Translations under genes and position numbers: made by a program
In this document: piece by piece, positions 17,787-28,894 of the stretch
Layout of the letters: each line of letters begins with the position of its first letter
Numbering within the stretch: position 1 is the first letter of the stretch
NCBI RefSeq assembly: GCF_038005985.1
Contig: NZ_JBBOUI010000001.1
Location: 3,120,001-3,184,000, forward strand
Direction of reading: 5' to 3'
DNA length: 64,000 nucleotides
From: Solibacillus sp. FSL R7-0682
GTDB lineage: Bacteria > Bacillota > Bacilli > Bacillales_A > Planococcaceae
Notes under the pieces: model-generated
What the model saw: only the letters and a program-made list of their open reading frames with translations
Told to the model about the DNA's origin: nothing
Databases searched by the model: none

Positions 17787-17871
17787 TTCGCCATTATTTT
17801 ATAATATGTACAATTAGCTAGCAAACATGCCAATCTTTTGACTGTTTGTTATCTTTTTTCAAAAAAATTAA

Positions 17872-17908
17872 AAAAAGTGAGCCTTAGTTTACTGAAGGCT
17901 CACTTTTT
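17872..17908. terminator. Bidirectional terminator between yktB and yktA
   Basis: The 14-base arms AAAAAGTGAGCCTT and AAGGCTCACTTTTT pair perfectly around a 9-base loop, serving the convergent pair. Confidence 0.92.
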
Positions 17909-17929
17909 AATAGAAAATCCTTTAAATAT

Positions 17930-18202
17930 TTAACGCATTCTCACAATTTGACCATCTTCAAGCTCTTTAGCTAATTTAACAACTCGGAATGGTACATATG
18001 AGCTTGCCTGTTCGAATTCTCGACAAATCGTTTTTTCCTCAGCTTGAGAAGGAACAATTTCTTTAAAACGTTTGTAGCGCGCCATAACATCTTCACGTTT
18101 TATCCCTTTTTCATATGCTAGCTCAACTGCTTCAAAAAAGTGAACGACATCGACCATTTCTTGTGTTGTCCAGTCCGGAGACAGTGGGTATGAGTATTCC
18201 AT
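17930..18202 (-). CDS. yktA: YktA family protein (UPF0223)
   Basis: A 90-residue helical cytosolic protein that matches UPF0223 (B. subtilis YktA) in length and in the N-terminal string [25 protein letters not shown] and the central [16 protein letters not shown]. Structures exist for the family; the function is unknown. The ATG is 21 bases downstream of the nitronate monooxygenase-like gene, with GGTAGGG before it, so the two are probably one transcript. Confidence 0.92.
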   Translation of the reverse strand: MEYSYPLSPDWTTQEMVDVVHFFEAVELAYEKGIKREDVMARYKRFKEIVPSQAEEKTICREFEQASSYVPFRVVKLAKELEDGQIVRMR

Positions 18203-18223
18203 AATTTTTCCCTACCTTTTTTA

Positions 18224-19183
18224 TTACTGTCCCCATTTTAAACGGATAGCTTGTGCTTGTACAATCATACGTTGAATTAATTGATCTACGGACGGAATAT
18301 CCTGGATCATTCCAGTTACTTGACCAGCCCACCCAAAACCTTTTGATGCATCACCTTCATATATAAATTGTTTGTTGGCTTCACCACCTATATAAGCTTT
18401 TAATGCTTCATATTTAGGAGTTACAGCTTCGATTTCCAATATTTTATCCGTATATTCATTCCGAATAACCCTAGCTGGTGCACCTATAGATCGCTTTATA
18501 ACGGTTGTATCTGTTTCTTCGCTCTTAACTAGTGCCGTTTTATAAACTTGTGAAGCATGAACACACTCCTTCGTTGCAATAAAACGTGTGCCCATTTCAA
18601 TTCCTTCTGCACCTAATGCATGTGCTGCCATCCATCCACGACCGTCACCAATTCCACCGGATGCGATGACAGGAATCGATACACTATCCACAACTTGTGG
18701 TACAAGCACCATTGTCCCAACATCATCTTTTCCTAGATGCCCCCCGCCTTCTTGACCTACAACCATCACTGCATCAGCTCCAAGCTGTTCTGCCTTTTGA
18801 GCCTGGCGCTTTGCTGCTACGAGCACTAACTTCTTACACGGGGCATCTTTTAATAGATCGAAAATGGCTGTCGGATTTCCCCCTGTAATTGTTACAACAG
18901 GTACTTCCATCTCCGCAGCCACTTCTACCATTTTTTCATAGCCCTTTCCGTGCATTCCTATTGCAAAATTGACACCAAATGGTTTATTCGTCAACTTTTT
19001 CACGTTTTTAATTTCCTCTTTTAGTGCTTCTGGTGATGATAAACTCATAGCAGTAATTTGCCCTAAGCAACCTGCATTCGAAACGGCCGCAGCAAGCTCA
19101 GAGTATGCTAAATAAGCTAGGCCCCCTTGTATAATGGGATACTGAATATTTAATAGTTCTGTCACACGTGTATTCCAATTCAT
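18224..19183 (-). CDS. Nitronate monooxygenase / FabK-like FMN oxidoreductase
   Basis: A 319-residue FMN-binding TIM-barrel flavoprotein of the 2-nitropropane dioxygenase family. Visible features are the N-terminal YPIIQGGLAYLAYSELAAAVSNAG (FMN site), GQEGGGH with the conserved His149, and the phosphate-binding ASGGIGDGRG near 174-183. The family holds class II nitronate monooxygenases and the FabK enoyl-ACP reductases. With FabI-type enzymes also common in Bacillales, the role could be nitronate detoxification or fatty-acid synthesis; the sequence does not decide. It is divergent from speA with overlapping candidate promoters. Confidence 0.85.
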   Translation of the reverse strand: MNWNTRVTELLNIQYPIIQGGLAYLAYSELAAAVSNAGCLGQITAMSLSSPEALKEEIKNVKKLTNKPFGVNFAIGMHGKGYEKMVEVAAEMEVPVVTITGGNPTAIFDLLKDAPCKKLVLVAAKRQAQKAEQLGADAVMVVGQEGGGHLGKDDVGTMVLVPQVVDSVSIPVIASGGIGDGRGWMAAHALGAEGIEMGTRFIATKECVHASQVYKTALVKSEETDTTVIKRSIGAPARVIRNEYTDKILEIEAVTPKYEALKAYIGGEANKQFIYEGDASKGFGWAGQVTGMIQDIPSVDQLIQRMIVQAQAIRLKWGQ

Positions 19184-19214
19184 TATTCATTCCTCCATCA
19201 ATTTTTTTATTAAA

Positions 19215-19243
19215 AGTATAATTCGAAATATTTTTATAGTCAG
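19215..19243 (-). promoter_or_regulatory. Candidate promoter for the nitronate monooxygenase-like gene
   Basis: On the minus strand CTGACT and TATACT are 17 bases apart. The -35 overlaps the -35 of the divergent speA promoter, so the two may compete. Confidence 0.4.
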
Positions 19244-19265
19244 CAACTTTAATAGGTGCTATAAT
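19237..19265 (+). promoter_or_regulatory. Candidate sigma-A promoter for speA
   Basis: TAGTCA and TATAAT are 17 bases apart, about 45 bases before the speA start. Confidence 0.45.
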
Positions 19266-19309
19266 TCATTTGTTTTTAAAAATTTTACTATAGTGAGGTG
19301 GTACCTGCG

Positions 19310-20779
19310 TTGTCACAATTAGAGACTCCTTTGTTTGATGCGCTACTTTCGCATCGTAACAGACATCCTATTCAGTTCCATATTCCAGGTCATAAAAAAG
19401 GACAAGGAATGGATCCAGCTTACCGTGAATTCGTAGGCGACAACGTTTTATCAATTGATTTAATTAATATTGCTCCACTAGATGATTTACATGCTCCAAA
19501 AGGTGTAATCATGCAAGCTCAAAACCTTGCAGCAGAAGCCTTCGGAGCTGACCATACATTTTTTTCCGTACAAGGTACTAGTGGCGCCATTATGACGATG
19601 ATTCTAACCGTCGTCGGTCCAGGCGATAAAATTATAGTACCGAGGAATGTACATAAATCCATTATGTCTGCCATTGTATTTGCTGGTGCTATTCCAATTT
19701 TTATTCATCCAGAGGTAGATAGTGAACTTGGTATTTCACATGGCATTTCTCCGGAATCAGTAGAAAAGGCGCTAACAAAATATCCAGATGCAAAAGCAGT
19801 ACTTGTCATTAATCCAACTTATTTTGGATTCGTAGCAGATTTAAAACGTATTGTTGACATTGTACATGCCCGTAATATTCCCGTAATTGTTGATGAAGCT
19901 CATGGCGTTCATATTAAGTTCCATGACGATCTACCGATATCAGCTATGCAAGCTGGAGCAGATATGGCTGCTACAAGTATTCATAAACTCGGTGGATCAA
20001 TGACTGGAAGCTCAGTGTTAAATGTGAAAGAAGGACTTGTATCAGCAAAACGTGTGCAGGCTGTCTTTTCAATGCTTACAACTACATCTACATCGTACCC
20101 ATTGCTTGCGTCATTAGATACTGCAAGACGCCAGCTAGCAGTTCATGGAGAAGACTTACTAGATGAAGCTATCCGACTTGCTAAAGATGCTCGAAAACGC
20201 ATTAATACGATTCCACACCTTCATTGTGTAGGGCGAGAGAAATTAGGCTCTTCCGCAACCTTTGATATGGATCCATTAAAGCTTTTAATTAGCGTAAAAG
20301 ATTTAGGTATTACTGGACATGTCGCTGAGGAATGGCTACGTCAAAAAGCTAACATTGAAGTCGAATTATCGGACCTATACAACATTTTATGCTTAGTGAC
20401 GATTGGTGATTCTAAAAAGGAAATCAACCTTTTGATTAATGCGTTAACACGTATGTCGAAAGAATTCGATTCAGAGGCAACAATAACAGAAACAAATGTC
20501 CAAATACCAGAAATTCCAGCACTTGCGATGACACCAAGAGATGCATTTTATGCACAAACAGAAAGTATACCTCTCTCTCAAGCGGAAGGTTATATTTGTG
20601 CTGAATTTATTATGGTTTACCCACCAGGAATTCCCATTTTTATTCCCGGGGAAATAATTACACAAAGTAATATTGATTTCATAATAATGAACATCGAGGC
20701 AGGTTTACCTGTACAAGGTCCAGAAGACAATACCCTTCAAAATATACGTGTTATAAAAGAACGAAAAGCAATTTATTAG
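19310..20779 (+). CDS. speA: Orn/Lys/Arg decarboxylase, probably arginine decarboxylase SpeA
   Basis: This PLP enzyme of the fold-type I Orn/Lys/Arg decarboxylase family most likely makes agmatine from arginine, the first step of putrescine and spermidine synthesis in Bacillus. Conserved blocks are FHIPGHKKGQGMD, LDDLHAPKG, VQGTSGAIM, VDEAHGVH (PLP-pyridine Asp) and TSIHKLGGS, whose Lys (226 from the chosen start) forms the Schiff base. I place the start at TTG (19310), eight bases after GAGGTGG; this gives the SQLETPLFDALL N-terminus seen in B. subtilis SpeA, whereas a GTG at 19298 overlaps the ribosome site. At 489 residues the length fits. Neighbourhood with yktA and pdh matches B. subtilis. 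Confidence 0.9.
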   Translation: MSQLETPLFDALLSHRNRHPIQFHIPGHKKGQGMDPAYREFVGDNVLSIDLINIAPLDDLHAPKGVIMQAQNLAAEAFGADHTFFSVQGTSGAIMTMILTVVGPGDKIIVPRNVHKSIMSAIVFAGAIPIFIHPEVDSELGISHGISPESVEKALTKYPDAKAVLVINPTYFGFVADLKRIVDIVHARNIPVIVDEAHGVHIKFHDDLPISAMQAGADMAATSIHKLGGSMTGSSVLNVKEGLVSAKRVQAVFSMLTTTSTSYPLLASLDTARRQLAVHGEDLLDEAIRLAKDARKRINTIPHLHCVGREKLGSSATFDMDPLKLLISVKDLGITGHVAEEWLRQKANIEVELSDLYNILCLVTIGDSKKEINLLINALTRMSKEFDSEATITETNVQIPEIPALAMTPRDAFYAQTESIPLSQAEGYICAEFIMVYPPGIPIFIPGEIITQSNIDFIIMNIEAGLPVQGPEDNTLQNIRVIKERKAIY

Positions 20780-20786
20780 AAGAAAT

Positions 20787-20822
20787 GACAGATTGGTTGA
20801 ACGACAACCAATCTGTCTTTTT
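20787..20822 (+). terminator. Intrinsic terminator after speA
   Basis: A perfect 13-base stem GACAGATTGGTTG / CAACCAATCTGTC with a 5-base loop and TTTTT. The T run touches the stop codon of the convergent lrgB-type gene. Confidence 0.93.
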
Positions 20823-21513
20823 AAATGATCAATAATGTTATTAAAGGTATAATAAATGCCCCTAGCACTGCACTTAATCCCATAGATAAAGAACCAATAG
20901 ATAAATCCTCTTCCCCATATTCTTTTAACTTCGTCAACCCTACACCATGAGACGCACTTCCCATTGCTACACCGCGACTAATTGCTGTATCAATTTTAAA
21001 GAATTTAAAGAGTAAGGGACCAAGTATTGCTCCAGTAAAGCCTGCAACCATTACTAAAACTGCTGTTAGCGGCGCAACACCACCAATCGATTCACTTACT
21101 TGCATAGCAACGGGTGTTGTTAAAGATTTCGGCAATGATGTATATAAAAATGTGTCACTTGCTCTAAAAAGCAATAATAAAGAGACAACACTTAATAAGC
21201 CTGCAATCATTGCGACAACAATACTAATTAAAATGGAAAACTTATATTTAAATATCATTTCACGCTGATTGTATAATGGAAATGCTAATGCGACAACGGC
21301 AGGTCCTAGCATTCTAGAAATCCATTGTCCTCCCTCCATATATTCTTCATACGGAATATTAAAGGCGAGTAAAATGAAGACGGTTATACATGTCACAGTT
21401 AAGATTGGTAATAGAAATGGATTACCTACCTTTAAATAAAGTTTATTTAATAATATATACATTCCTACTGTACTAAGGACGATGAATAGAATTTGCAGTA
21501 GCTGCATCAACAT
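20821..21513 (-). CDS. LrgB/PftB-type membrane transporter subunit
   Basis: A 230-residue polytopic protein of the LrgB/CidB/PftB family with about seven helices. The C-terminal stretch GVAMGSASHGVGLTKLKEYGE is the family signature. In B. subtilis the PftA-PftB (YsbA-YsbB) pair is a pyruvate uptake system; related LrgAB/CidAB pairs are tied to murein hydrolase export and overflow metabolism. The start overlaps the upstream lrgA-type gene by about 41 bases and has AGGAGG inside it, showing tight coupling. Its place directly behind the pyruvate dehydrogenase operon favours a pyruvate role. That is an inference. Confidence 0.88.
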   Translation of the reverse strand: MLMQLLQILFIVLSTVGMYILLNKLYLKVGNPFLLPILTVTCITVFILLAFNIPYEEYMEGGQWISRMLGPAVVALAFPLYNQREMIFKYKFSILISIVVAMIAGLLSVVSLLLLFRASDTFLYTSLPKSLTTPVAMQVSESIGGVAPLTAVLVMVAGFTGAILGPLLFKFFKIDTAISRGVAMGSASHGVGLTKLKEYGEEDLSIGSLSMGLSAVLGAFIIPLITLLII

Positions 21514-21886
21514 TACTCTCCTCCTTCATCCGTTGTTCTTTTATCTCAATATATTTACTTACTTTCCCAGCTACAATTAGTGCAAAAATCGTACTCAAAA
21601 TAACTGCTACTATTAGTAATCCTCCAGAAATCGTTAATAGCTCTGGATAATTAATCACAGCTACCGTGGAAGGGATGAAAAATAAAGTTAAAAATGCTAG
21701 TAAAAAGCTAGCTCCTTTTTGTATGTATTTCACATTTAGCACATTAAAAAATAATGCTAACCATAATAATACTAAACCTATAATACTGCCTGGAATGACT
21801 ATCCCTGTCAATTTTACAATTGTCTCTCCTATGAAATAAAATAAAATGATAATGCCAATTTGAACAATCGTCCGAATCACATTCAT
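21473..21886 (-). CDS. LrgA/PftA-type membrane transporter subunit
   Basis: A 137-residue four-helix membrane protein of the LrgA/CidA family, partner of the LrgB-type gene it overlaps. The hallmark region IPGSIIGLVLLWLALFFNVL and the following helix with FIPSTVAVINY fit the family. The start is chosen as the ATG at 21886, seven bases after AGGAGG; a longer frame from 21904 would contain the ribosome site, and the adjacent ATG at 21889 is too close to it. A candidate promoter lies just upstream. In relatives such operons are controlled by a LytST-type two-component system, not present in this window. Confidence 0.88.
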   Translation of the reverse strand: MNVIRTIVQIGIIILFYFIGETIVKLTGIVIPGSIIGLVLLWLALFFNVLNVKYIQKGASFLLAFLTLFFIPSTVAVINYPELLTISGGLLIVAVILSTIFALIVAGKVSKYIEIKEQRMKEESNVDAATANSIHRP

Positions 21887-21912
21887 CATATGACCTCCTC
21901 TCATTCCCTATC

Positions 21913-21941
21913 ATTGTACGCCTATAACAAATATCTGTCTA
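21913..21941 (-). promoter_or_regulatory. Candidate sigma-A promoter for the lrgAB/pftAB-type operon
   Basis: On the minus strand TAGACA and TACAAT are 17 bases apart, ending about 25 bases before the lrgA-type start. It shows the pair is transcribed apart from pdh, whose terminator lies upstream. Confidence 0.55.
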
Positions 21942-22037
21942 TTTCGTTTTATACATAACTAACAAATTTTCATAGTTATCGATAGATTTATTTACATATA
22001 CGAATAGTATTTTTCTTGGAGTACTATTTTTTCAATC

Positions 22038-22073
22038 AAAAAAGACTATGCAGTATTTTCATACTACATAGTC
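22038..22073 (-). terminator. Intrinsic terminator of the pdh operon
   Basis: On the minus strand the arms GACTATGTAGTAT and ATACTGCATAGTC (one mismatch) enclose a 4-base loop and are followed by TTTTTT. Confidence 0.9.
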
Positions 22074-22085
22074 CCTTATCATTTT

Positions 22086-23498
22086 TTATTTAGAAACGAT
22101 ATGGATTGGGTTGCCTAATAATACTTCAGCAGCTTCCATCGTAATTTCACCTAATGTTGGGTGAGCGTGAATTGTTAATGCTACGTCTTCAGCTGTCATA
22201 CCAGCTTCAATAGCAAGACCCATTTCAGCGATCATATCAGATGCACCAGCACCAATAATTTGAGCACCTACTAATAAGCCATCTTCTTTACGAGCAACTA
22301 ATTTCACGAAACCTTCCGTTTGGTTAAGTGCTAATGCACGACCGTTCGCAGCGAATGGGAATTTCGCAGCTTTTACTTCAAGACCTTCAGCTTTAGCTGT
22401 TTCTTCTGAGTAACCTACAGTTGCCATTTCTGGATCTGTGAAGCATACTGCTGGAATTGCTAAGTAATCAACAACTGAATGTTCACCAGCGATTGCTTCT
22501 GCAGCGACTTTACCTTCATATGAAGCTTTGTGCGCTAATTGTGGACCTGAAACGATATCACCGATTGCATAAATGTTTGGAACTGAAGTACGGCATTGCT
22601 TATCTACTTCTAATAAACCGCGCTCAGCGAATTTAATACCGATTTCTTCTAAGCCGATTTCATCAGTATTTGGACGACGACCTACAGTTACTAATACGTA
22701 ATCTGCTTCTACAGTCTTCTCTTCCCCACCAACTTCATACGTTACGATAACGCCATTTTCGTTTTCTTCAACGCCTTTAGCAGATGCGCCTACTACTACT
22801 TCAACGCCTTTCTTTTTAAGACCTTTTTTAACGATTTGCGTCATTTGTTTTTCGAAGCCAGCTAAAATATCTTTACCACCTTCGATAATTGTTACTTGAG
22901 AACCTAAGTTAGCATAAGCTGAACCAAGCTCTGTACCGATGTAACCACCGCCGATAACAACTAATTTACCTGGTACTTCTGGGAACGATAATGCACCAGT
23001 AGAGCTTACTACACGCTCAGTAAATTTGAATGTTGGGATTTCAATTGGACGAGAACCTGTTGCTAAAATAGCGTTTTTGAATGTATAAGTTTGCGCTTTA
23101 TCGCCATCGATTACACGTACAGTGTTTGCATCTACAAAGTAGGCTTCACCTTTTACGATATCTACTTTATTACCTTTTAATAAGCCTTCAACGCCGCCTA
23201 CTAATTTTTTTACAACGCCGTCTTTGAATGATTGTGCTTTAGACCAGTCTAATTTTACGTCAGAAGCTAATACACCCATATCATCAGAGTGTTTTGCATG
23301 CTCATAACGGTGACCTACTGAAATTAAAGCTTTTGAAGGAATACAGCCAACGTTTAAACAAACGCCACCTAATGCTCCACGCTCTACAACTGTTACTTTT
23401 TGACCTGTTTGTGCTGCACGAATTGCAGCAACGTATCCACCAGGACCTGAACCTACTACTAGAGTATCTAGTTCGATTGGAAAATCTCCTACTACCAT
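22086..23498 (-). CDS. pdhD: Dihydrolipoyl dehydrogenase, E3 of pyruvate dehydrogenase
   Basis: E3 reoxidises the lipoyl groups of the pyruvate dehydrogenase complex (and often of other 2-oxoacid complexes) with NAD+. The 470 residues begin with [18 protein letters not shown], almost identical to B. subtilis PdhD. FAD site GSGPGG (16-21), redox-active disulfide in [12 protein letters not shown] (Cys47/Cys52), NAD site [11 protein letters not shown]-binding AIGDI, and the catalytic base region HAHPTLGE near the C-terminus are all present. Last gene of the pdhABCD operon, five bases after pdhC, ending in a strong terminator. Confidence 0.98.
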   Translation of the reverse strand: MVVGDFPIELDTLVVGSGPGGYVAAIRAAQTGQKVTVVERGALGGVCLNVGCIPSKALISVGHRYEHAKHSDDMGVLASDVKLDWSKAQSFKDGVVKKLVGGVEGLLKGNKVDIVKGEAYFVDANTVRVIDGDKAQTYTFKNAILATGSRPIEIPTFKFTERVVSSTGALSFPEVPGKLVVIGGGYIGTELGSAYANLGSQVTIIEGGKDILAGFEKQMTQIVKKGLKKKGVEVVVGASAKGVEENENGVIVTYEVGGEEKTVEADYVLVTVGRRPNTDEIGLEEIGIKFAERGLLEVDKQCRTSVPNIYAIGDIVSGPQLAHKASYEGKVAAEAIAGEHSVVDYLAIPAVCFTDPEMATVGYSEETAKAEGLEVKAAKFPFAANGRALALNQTEGFVKLVARKEDGLLVGAQIIGAGASDMIAEMGLAIEAGMTAEDVALTIHAHPTLGEITMEAAEVLLGNPIHIVSK

Positions 23499-23502
23499 TT
23501 TA

Positions 23503-24864
23503 TTACGCCTCCATTAATAAAAGTTGTGGCTCACTTAACAAACGTTTTAAATGATTTAAAGCGTTTTGTGCAGTTGCCCCATCGATCATGCGATGATCAA
23601 AGCTCAATGATAATGCTAACACATGTGCCGCTACAATTTCACCATTTTTTATTACTGGTTTCTCTGAAATACGACCAATTCCTAAAATAGCAACTTCAGG
23701 ATGATTAATAACTGGTGTAAACCATTGACCACCTGCTGAACCGATGTTTGTAATCGACATTGAAGCGCCCTTCATTTCGTGTGTTGCTAACTTACCATCA
23801 CGCGCCTTTACAGCTAGTTCATTAATCTCTGTTGATAAGCCAAATACCGACTTACGATCAGCATGCTTAATAACTGGAACTAATAAACCTTTCTCTGTAT
23901 CGGCAGCAATACCTATATTATAGTAATGTTTTTGAATAATTTCTTGTGTTTCATCATCTAATGAACGATTGAATTCAGGATATTTGCGTAAAGTCGAGAT
24001 TAAAGCCTTCACAACGTACGGTAAATACGTTAATTTCACTCCTTGCTCAGCAGCAATATCTTTAAATTGCTTACGGTGTGCAACAAGTTCTGTTACATCT
24101 ACTTCATCCATTAATGTTACATGTGGTGCTGTATGCTTCGAATGAACCATAGCCTTAGCAATAGCTTTACGAATCCCACTCATTTTTTCTCTTGTTTCTG
24201 GGAATTCCCCTTCAAGTGCTACAGGTGCCGCTTGCTTTGTTTCTTCTTGTGATGTTGTGTTTTCAGTTGTTGCTTCTTTCACCTTTTCAGAAGATTGTTG
24301 ATCGCCATTTAAGAAGCTCTCAATGTCTTCTTTCACAATACGGCCATTTTTCCCCGAACCGACAACTTGCTGAATATCAACACCCTTTTCACGTGCATAT
24401 TTACGCACTGAAGGCATTGCAATTACACGTTTATTCGCTGAGGATCCTTTCGGTTCTTCTTGCTTTTGATCGGTACTTTGCTCTTTTGATTCTTTTGTTG
24501 ATTCTTCCACTTTTTCTTTTTTCACATTTTGACCAGATTCCGCAGTACTTTGCACTTGTGCCTCTGTTTTCGATGCTTCATTTGATTCGTGGTGGTCGTC
24601 ACCTTTTAATTTTAAATCTTCATAGCCAGGTGCATCAAAACGAATTAATGCATCACCTACTACAGCTACTGTACCTTCCTCAACAAAAATTTCTTCTACA
24701 GTACCATCGACTGGTGAAGGAATTTCAACCACCGCTTTATCATTTTGAACTTCAGCTAAAATATCATCTTCTTTTACTTGATCGCCTGGCTTAACAAACC
24801 ACTTGACGATTTCACCTTCATGAATACCTTCACCGATGTCTGGTAAACGAAACGTAAATGCCAT
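23503..24864 (-). CDS. pdhC: Dihydrolipoamide acetyltransferase, E2 of pyruvate dehydrogenase
   Basis: E2 forms the core of the complex and transfers acetyl groups to CoA. The 453 residues contain one lipoyl domain (about 1-80) with the lipoylated Lys43 in NDKAVVEIP, a Gln/Glu/Ser/Lys-rich flexible linker (about 85-145), a peripheral-subunit binding domain (about 147-184, [14 protein letters not shown]), a second linker, and the catalytic domain (about 225-453) with HRMIDGATA (His424, Asp428). The domain count is one lipoyl unit, as usual in Bacillus. It follows pdhB by 18 bases. Confidence 0.98.
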   Translation of the reverse strand: MAFTFRLPDIGEGIHEGEIVKWFVKPGDQVKEDDILAEVQNDKAVVEIPSPVDGTVEEIFVEEGTVAVVGDALIRFDAPGYEDLKLKGDDHHESNEASKTEAQVQSTAESGQNVKKEKVEESTKESKEQSTDQKQEEPKGSSANKRVIAMPSVRKYAREKGVDIQQVVGSGKNGRIVKEDIESFLNGDQQSSEKVKEATTENTTSQEETKQAAPVALEGEFPETREKMSGIRKAIAKAMVHSKHTAPHVTLMDEVDVTELVAHRKQFKDIAAEQGVKLTYLPYVVKALISTLRKYPEFNRSLDDETQEIIQKHYYNIGIAADTEKGLLVPVIKHADRKSVFGLSTEINELAVKARDGKLATHEMKGASMSITNIGSAGGQWFTPVINHPEVAILGIGRISEKPVIKNGEIVAAHVLALSLSFDHRMIDGATAQNALNHLKRLLSEPQLLLMEA

Positions 24865-24882
24865 TTATCTCACCCTCAATTC

Positions 24883-25860
24883 TTAGAATGTTAAAACTTT
24901 CTTTGCAGTTTCCATTACATCTTTATAAGTTGGTAACCATACACCTTCAGCTTGTGGGAATGGATAAATTGTATCTGGTGCTGCTACACGTAATACTGGC
25001 GCCTCTAACGAAAGGATTGCACGTTCTGTAATTTCTGCTACTACATTTGCCGCAATACCTGCTTGTTTTTGCGCTTCTTGCACAACAATTGCACGGCCTG
25101 TTTTTTCTACTGAAGCGATAATTGTTTCAATATCTAACGGTTGAATTGTACGTAAGTCTACTACTTCTACTGAATAACCTTCTTTTTCAAGCTCTTCTGC
25201 TGCTTTTAAGCTTTCGTGCACCATTAAGCCATATGCAAAGATTGATAAGTCTTTTCCTTCACGTTTTACATCTGCTTTACCAAGTTCAATTGTATATGCT
25301 TCTTCTGGTACTTCTTCACGGAATGAACGGTAAAGTTTTAAGTGTTCTAAGAAAATAACTGGATCATTATCTCGAATTGAAGCAATCAATAAACCTTTTG
25401 CATCATATGGTGTTGAAGGAATGACTACTTTTAATCCTGGGGATTGAGCCATTAAACCTTCTAATGAATCCGAGTGCATTTCAGGTGTGTGTACCCCACC
25501 ACCAAATGGCGAACGGATTGTAACTGGTGCATTATAAGTACCACCAGAACGGTATTTCATACGCGCAAGTTGACCACTAATCGAGTCCATCACTTCAAAT
25601 ACGAAGCCGAAAAATTGGATTTCAGGAACTGGGCGGTAACCTGTTAAAGCTAAACCAATTGCTAATCCACCGATACCTGATTCTGCAAGTGGTGTATCAA
25701 ATACGCGATCTACGCCGAATTCTTTTTGAAGACCTTCCGTAGCACGGAATACGCCTCCATTGACCCCAACGTCTTCACCAAATACTAAAACGTTTTCGTC
25801 ATTTTTTAATTCGCAACGTAATGCATCTGTAATTGCTTGAATCATCGTCATTTGTGCCAT
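24883..25860 (-). CDS. pdhB: Pyruvate dehydrogenase E1 beta subunit
   Basis: The beta chain of the thiamine-diphosphate dependent E1 heterotetramer that decarboxylates pyruvate. At 325 residues it has the transketolase-like pyrimidine-binding domain ([17 protein letters not shown], then [21 protein letters not shown]) and the C-terminal transketolase domain ([26 protein letters not shown]). Start ATG ([14 protein letters not shown]) is two bases after the pdhA stop region, so translation is coupled to the alpha subunit. Confidence 0.98.
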   Translation of the reverse strand: MAQMTMIQAITDALRCELKNDENVLVFGEDVGVNGGVFRATEGLQKEFGVDRVFDTPLAESGIGGLAIGLALTGYRPVPEIQFFGFVFEVMDSISGQLARMKYRSGGTYNAPVTIRSPFGGGVHTPEMHSDSLEGLMAQSPGLKVVIPSTPYDAKGLLIASIRDNDPVIFLEHLKLYRSFREEVPEEAYTIELGKADVKREGKDLSIFAYGLMVHESLKAAEELEKEGYSVEVVDLRTIQPLDIETIIASVEKTGRAIVVQEAQKQAGIAANVVAEITERAILSLEAPVLRVAAPDTIYPFPQAEGVWLPTYKDVMETAKKVLTF

Positions 25861-25862
25861 AG

Positions 25863-27362
<1,500 letters not shown>

Positions 27363-27920
27363 ATGATTTTAATGGAACATATAATTCGTGAAGGTCATCC
27401 AACTTTACGCACACGTGCTGAAGAAATGACTTTCCCATTAACAGCTGAGGATAAGAAGTTAGCAGAGGATATGCTTCAATACTTAATTAATAGCCAAGAT
27501 CCTGTTATTGCAGAAAAATACAATTTACGTGGTGGCATCGGTTTAGCTGCTAATCAGGTGAATAGCTTAAAGCGTATGTTTGCACTTCATTTACAAAATG
27601 ATAATGGAGAACTCCTAAGCTTCGTTGCAATCAATCCTCGAATCGTTAGCCATTCGGTCGAACAAACTTATATTACTAGTGGTGAGGGTTGTTTATCCGT
27701 AGATCGCGAAGTTCCAGGTTACGTTCCTAGACACGCACGTATTACAGTTAAATTCCATACGATTGATGGTGAAGAGAAAAAAATGCGCCTAGCCGGGCTT
27801 CCTGCCATTGCATTCCAACACGAATTAGACCATTTAAATGGAGTTATGTTTTACGATCGTATAAACGAAAAAAATCCATTTGCAGAAATTGAAAATAGTA
27901 TTCCATTTGGACGTGAATAA
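27363..27920 (+). CDS. def: Peptide deformylase
   Basis: Removes the formyl group from the N-terminal Met of new proteins. The 185-residue enzyme is a type 2 deformylase of Gram-positives, with motif 1 GIGLAANQV, motif 2 EGCLSV (Cys metal ligand) and motif 3 HELDH (two His ligands and the catalytic Glu), and the insertion between them typical of type 2. The first ATG follows AAAGGAAG. Its position beside pdhA and ykrA matches B. subtilis defB (ykrB). It ends in a strong shared terminator. Confidence 0.96.
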   Translation: MILMEHIIREGHPTLRTRAEEMTFPLTAEDKKLAEDMLQYLINSQDPVIAEKYNLRGGIGLAANQVNSLKRMFALHLQNDNGELLSFVAINPRIVSHSVEQTYITSGEGCLSVDREVPGYVPRHARITVKFHTIDGEEKKMRLAGLPAIAFQHELDHLNGVMFYDRINEKNPFAEIENSIPFGRE

Positions 27921-27949
27921 AAAGGTGTAGCAAGCGCTACACCTTTTTA
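27919..27949. terminator. Bidirectional terminator between def and ykrA
   Basis: The arms GGTGTAGC and GCTACACC pair perfectly around a 4-base loop with A and T runs outside. Confidence 0.93.
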
Positions 27950-27955
27950 TCTTCC

Positions 27956-28726
27956 TTATAATAACCCTATTTCTTTCATCGCTTCATATAACCCATCTTC
28001 ATCCACATGCTTAGCAACCATCGTCGCCACAGCTTTGGCCTTCTCATGGCCATTGCCCATTGCAACACTGTAACCAGCTGTACTTAACATTTCAATATCA
28101 TTTAAACCATCCCCAAAAGCAACTGTTTGTTCCATAGGAAAATCAATATGCGCTAAAAGCTTTTCAATCCCTCTTGATTTCGAACCACCCATAGGCAACA
28201 TATCGCAAGAATACTCATGCCAACGAACAAAATGGACATCAGGAAACGCCTTTTCATATAACAGCTGTTCTTCTTGCTTAGCAAATAATAACGTTTGATA
28301 AACAGGAGTATGTAAATAGTAATCCGCATCAATAGCAGGATATGGGTAATAAAGTGTCGCTAAACTTTGTTCAACTTCTAAATAACCACTTGCATTTGCA
28401 ATCATTTCTTTTTCATTCAAAAAGACGAATGGATGATTCCGTTCTTTTCCGTAGTGCATAATTTGCTGCAACGTTTCATTTGGAATTTGATCTGTAAAAA
28501 TAACCTCACCTTTATACACTACATATTGTCCATTAAAAGTAATGTATGTATCAATTTGAAGTTCTTCTAATAAATCTTGAATCATAAAAGGTGCACGGCC
28601 GGTAGCAATTGCTATTTCATGTCCTTGTTCACGTGCTTTTAAAATAGCTCGTTTCGCACTATCTGGTAATTGTTTTTTGGAATTATATATTGTTCCATCT
28701 ACATCAAAAAATAAAAATTTTTTCAT
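27956..28726 (-). CDS. ykrA: Cof-type HAD-IIB phosphatase (YkrA)
   Basis: A 256-residue haloacid dehalogenase phosphatase of the Cof/HAD-IIB subfamily. Motif I FFDVDGT (nucleophile and acid Asp) is at the N-terminus, motif II Thr is in IATGRAPF, motif III Lys lies in SKSRGIEKL, and motif IV is AFGDGLNDIEML. A large C2-type cap lies between motifs II and III. Substrates of this group are usually sugar phosphates or cofactors such as FMN; none can be assigned here. The call as ykrA is by synteny with def and rpoY. Confidence 0.9.
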   Translation of the reverse strand: MKKFLFFDVDGTIYNSKKQLPDSAKRAILKAREQGHEIAIATGRAPFMIQDLLEELQIDTYITFNGQYVVYKGEVIFTDQIPNETLQQIMHYGKERNHPFVFLNEKEMIANASGYLEVEQSLATLYYPYPAIDADYYLHTPVYQTLLFAKQEEQLLYEKAFPDVHFVRWHEYSCDMLPMGGSKSRGIEKLLAHIDFPMEQTVAFGDGLNDIEMLSTAGYSVAMGNGHEKAKAVATMVAKHVDEDGLYEAMKEIGLL

Positions 28727-28757
28727 ATGAATCTTCCTTCACTTGTTTATTGTACTC

Positions 28758-28786
28758 TTTACAAAAGTCTGAATTTTTAATATAAT
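28758..28786 (+). promoter_or_regulatory. Strong sigma-A promoter of the micro-peptide gene
   Basis: TTTACA and the perfect TATAAT are separated by exactly 17 bases, 22 bases before the start codon at 28808. It is divergent from ykrA. Confidence 0.75.
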
Positions 28787-28807
28787 GAACTTAAGGAGTG
28801 ATGACCA

Positions 28808-28879
28808 ATGTTAAAACGTCTCAAAAAGAAATGGTTGAAACAATTAAATGGCGTCCTCGGGAAAAAATTAATTGCCTAA
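28808..28879 (+). CDS. 23-residue cationic amphipathic peptide (novel micro-gene)
   Basis: A short frame preceded by AAGGAG at nine bases and by a strong promoter, and followed 15 bases later by a rho-independent terminator: a complete transcription unit of about 140 bases. The product begins MLKRLKKKWLKQL and ends GKKLIA. It has seven Lys and one Arg, no acidic residue, and one Trp, with Leu/Ile/Val placed at helix-face spacing, so an amphipathic cationic helix is likely. I do not recognise it. It could be a membrane-active peptide, a toxin-like peptide, an RNA- or protein-binding micro-protein, or the coding part of a regulatory RNA. An alternative frame starting at 28801 sits too close to the ribosome site. 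Confidence 0.6.
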   Translation: MLKRLKKKWLKQLNGVLGKKLIA

Positions 28880-28894
28880 CTTAATTCATTCTAT

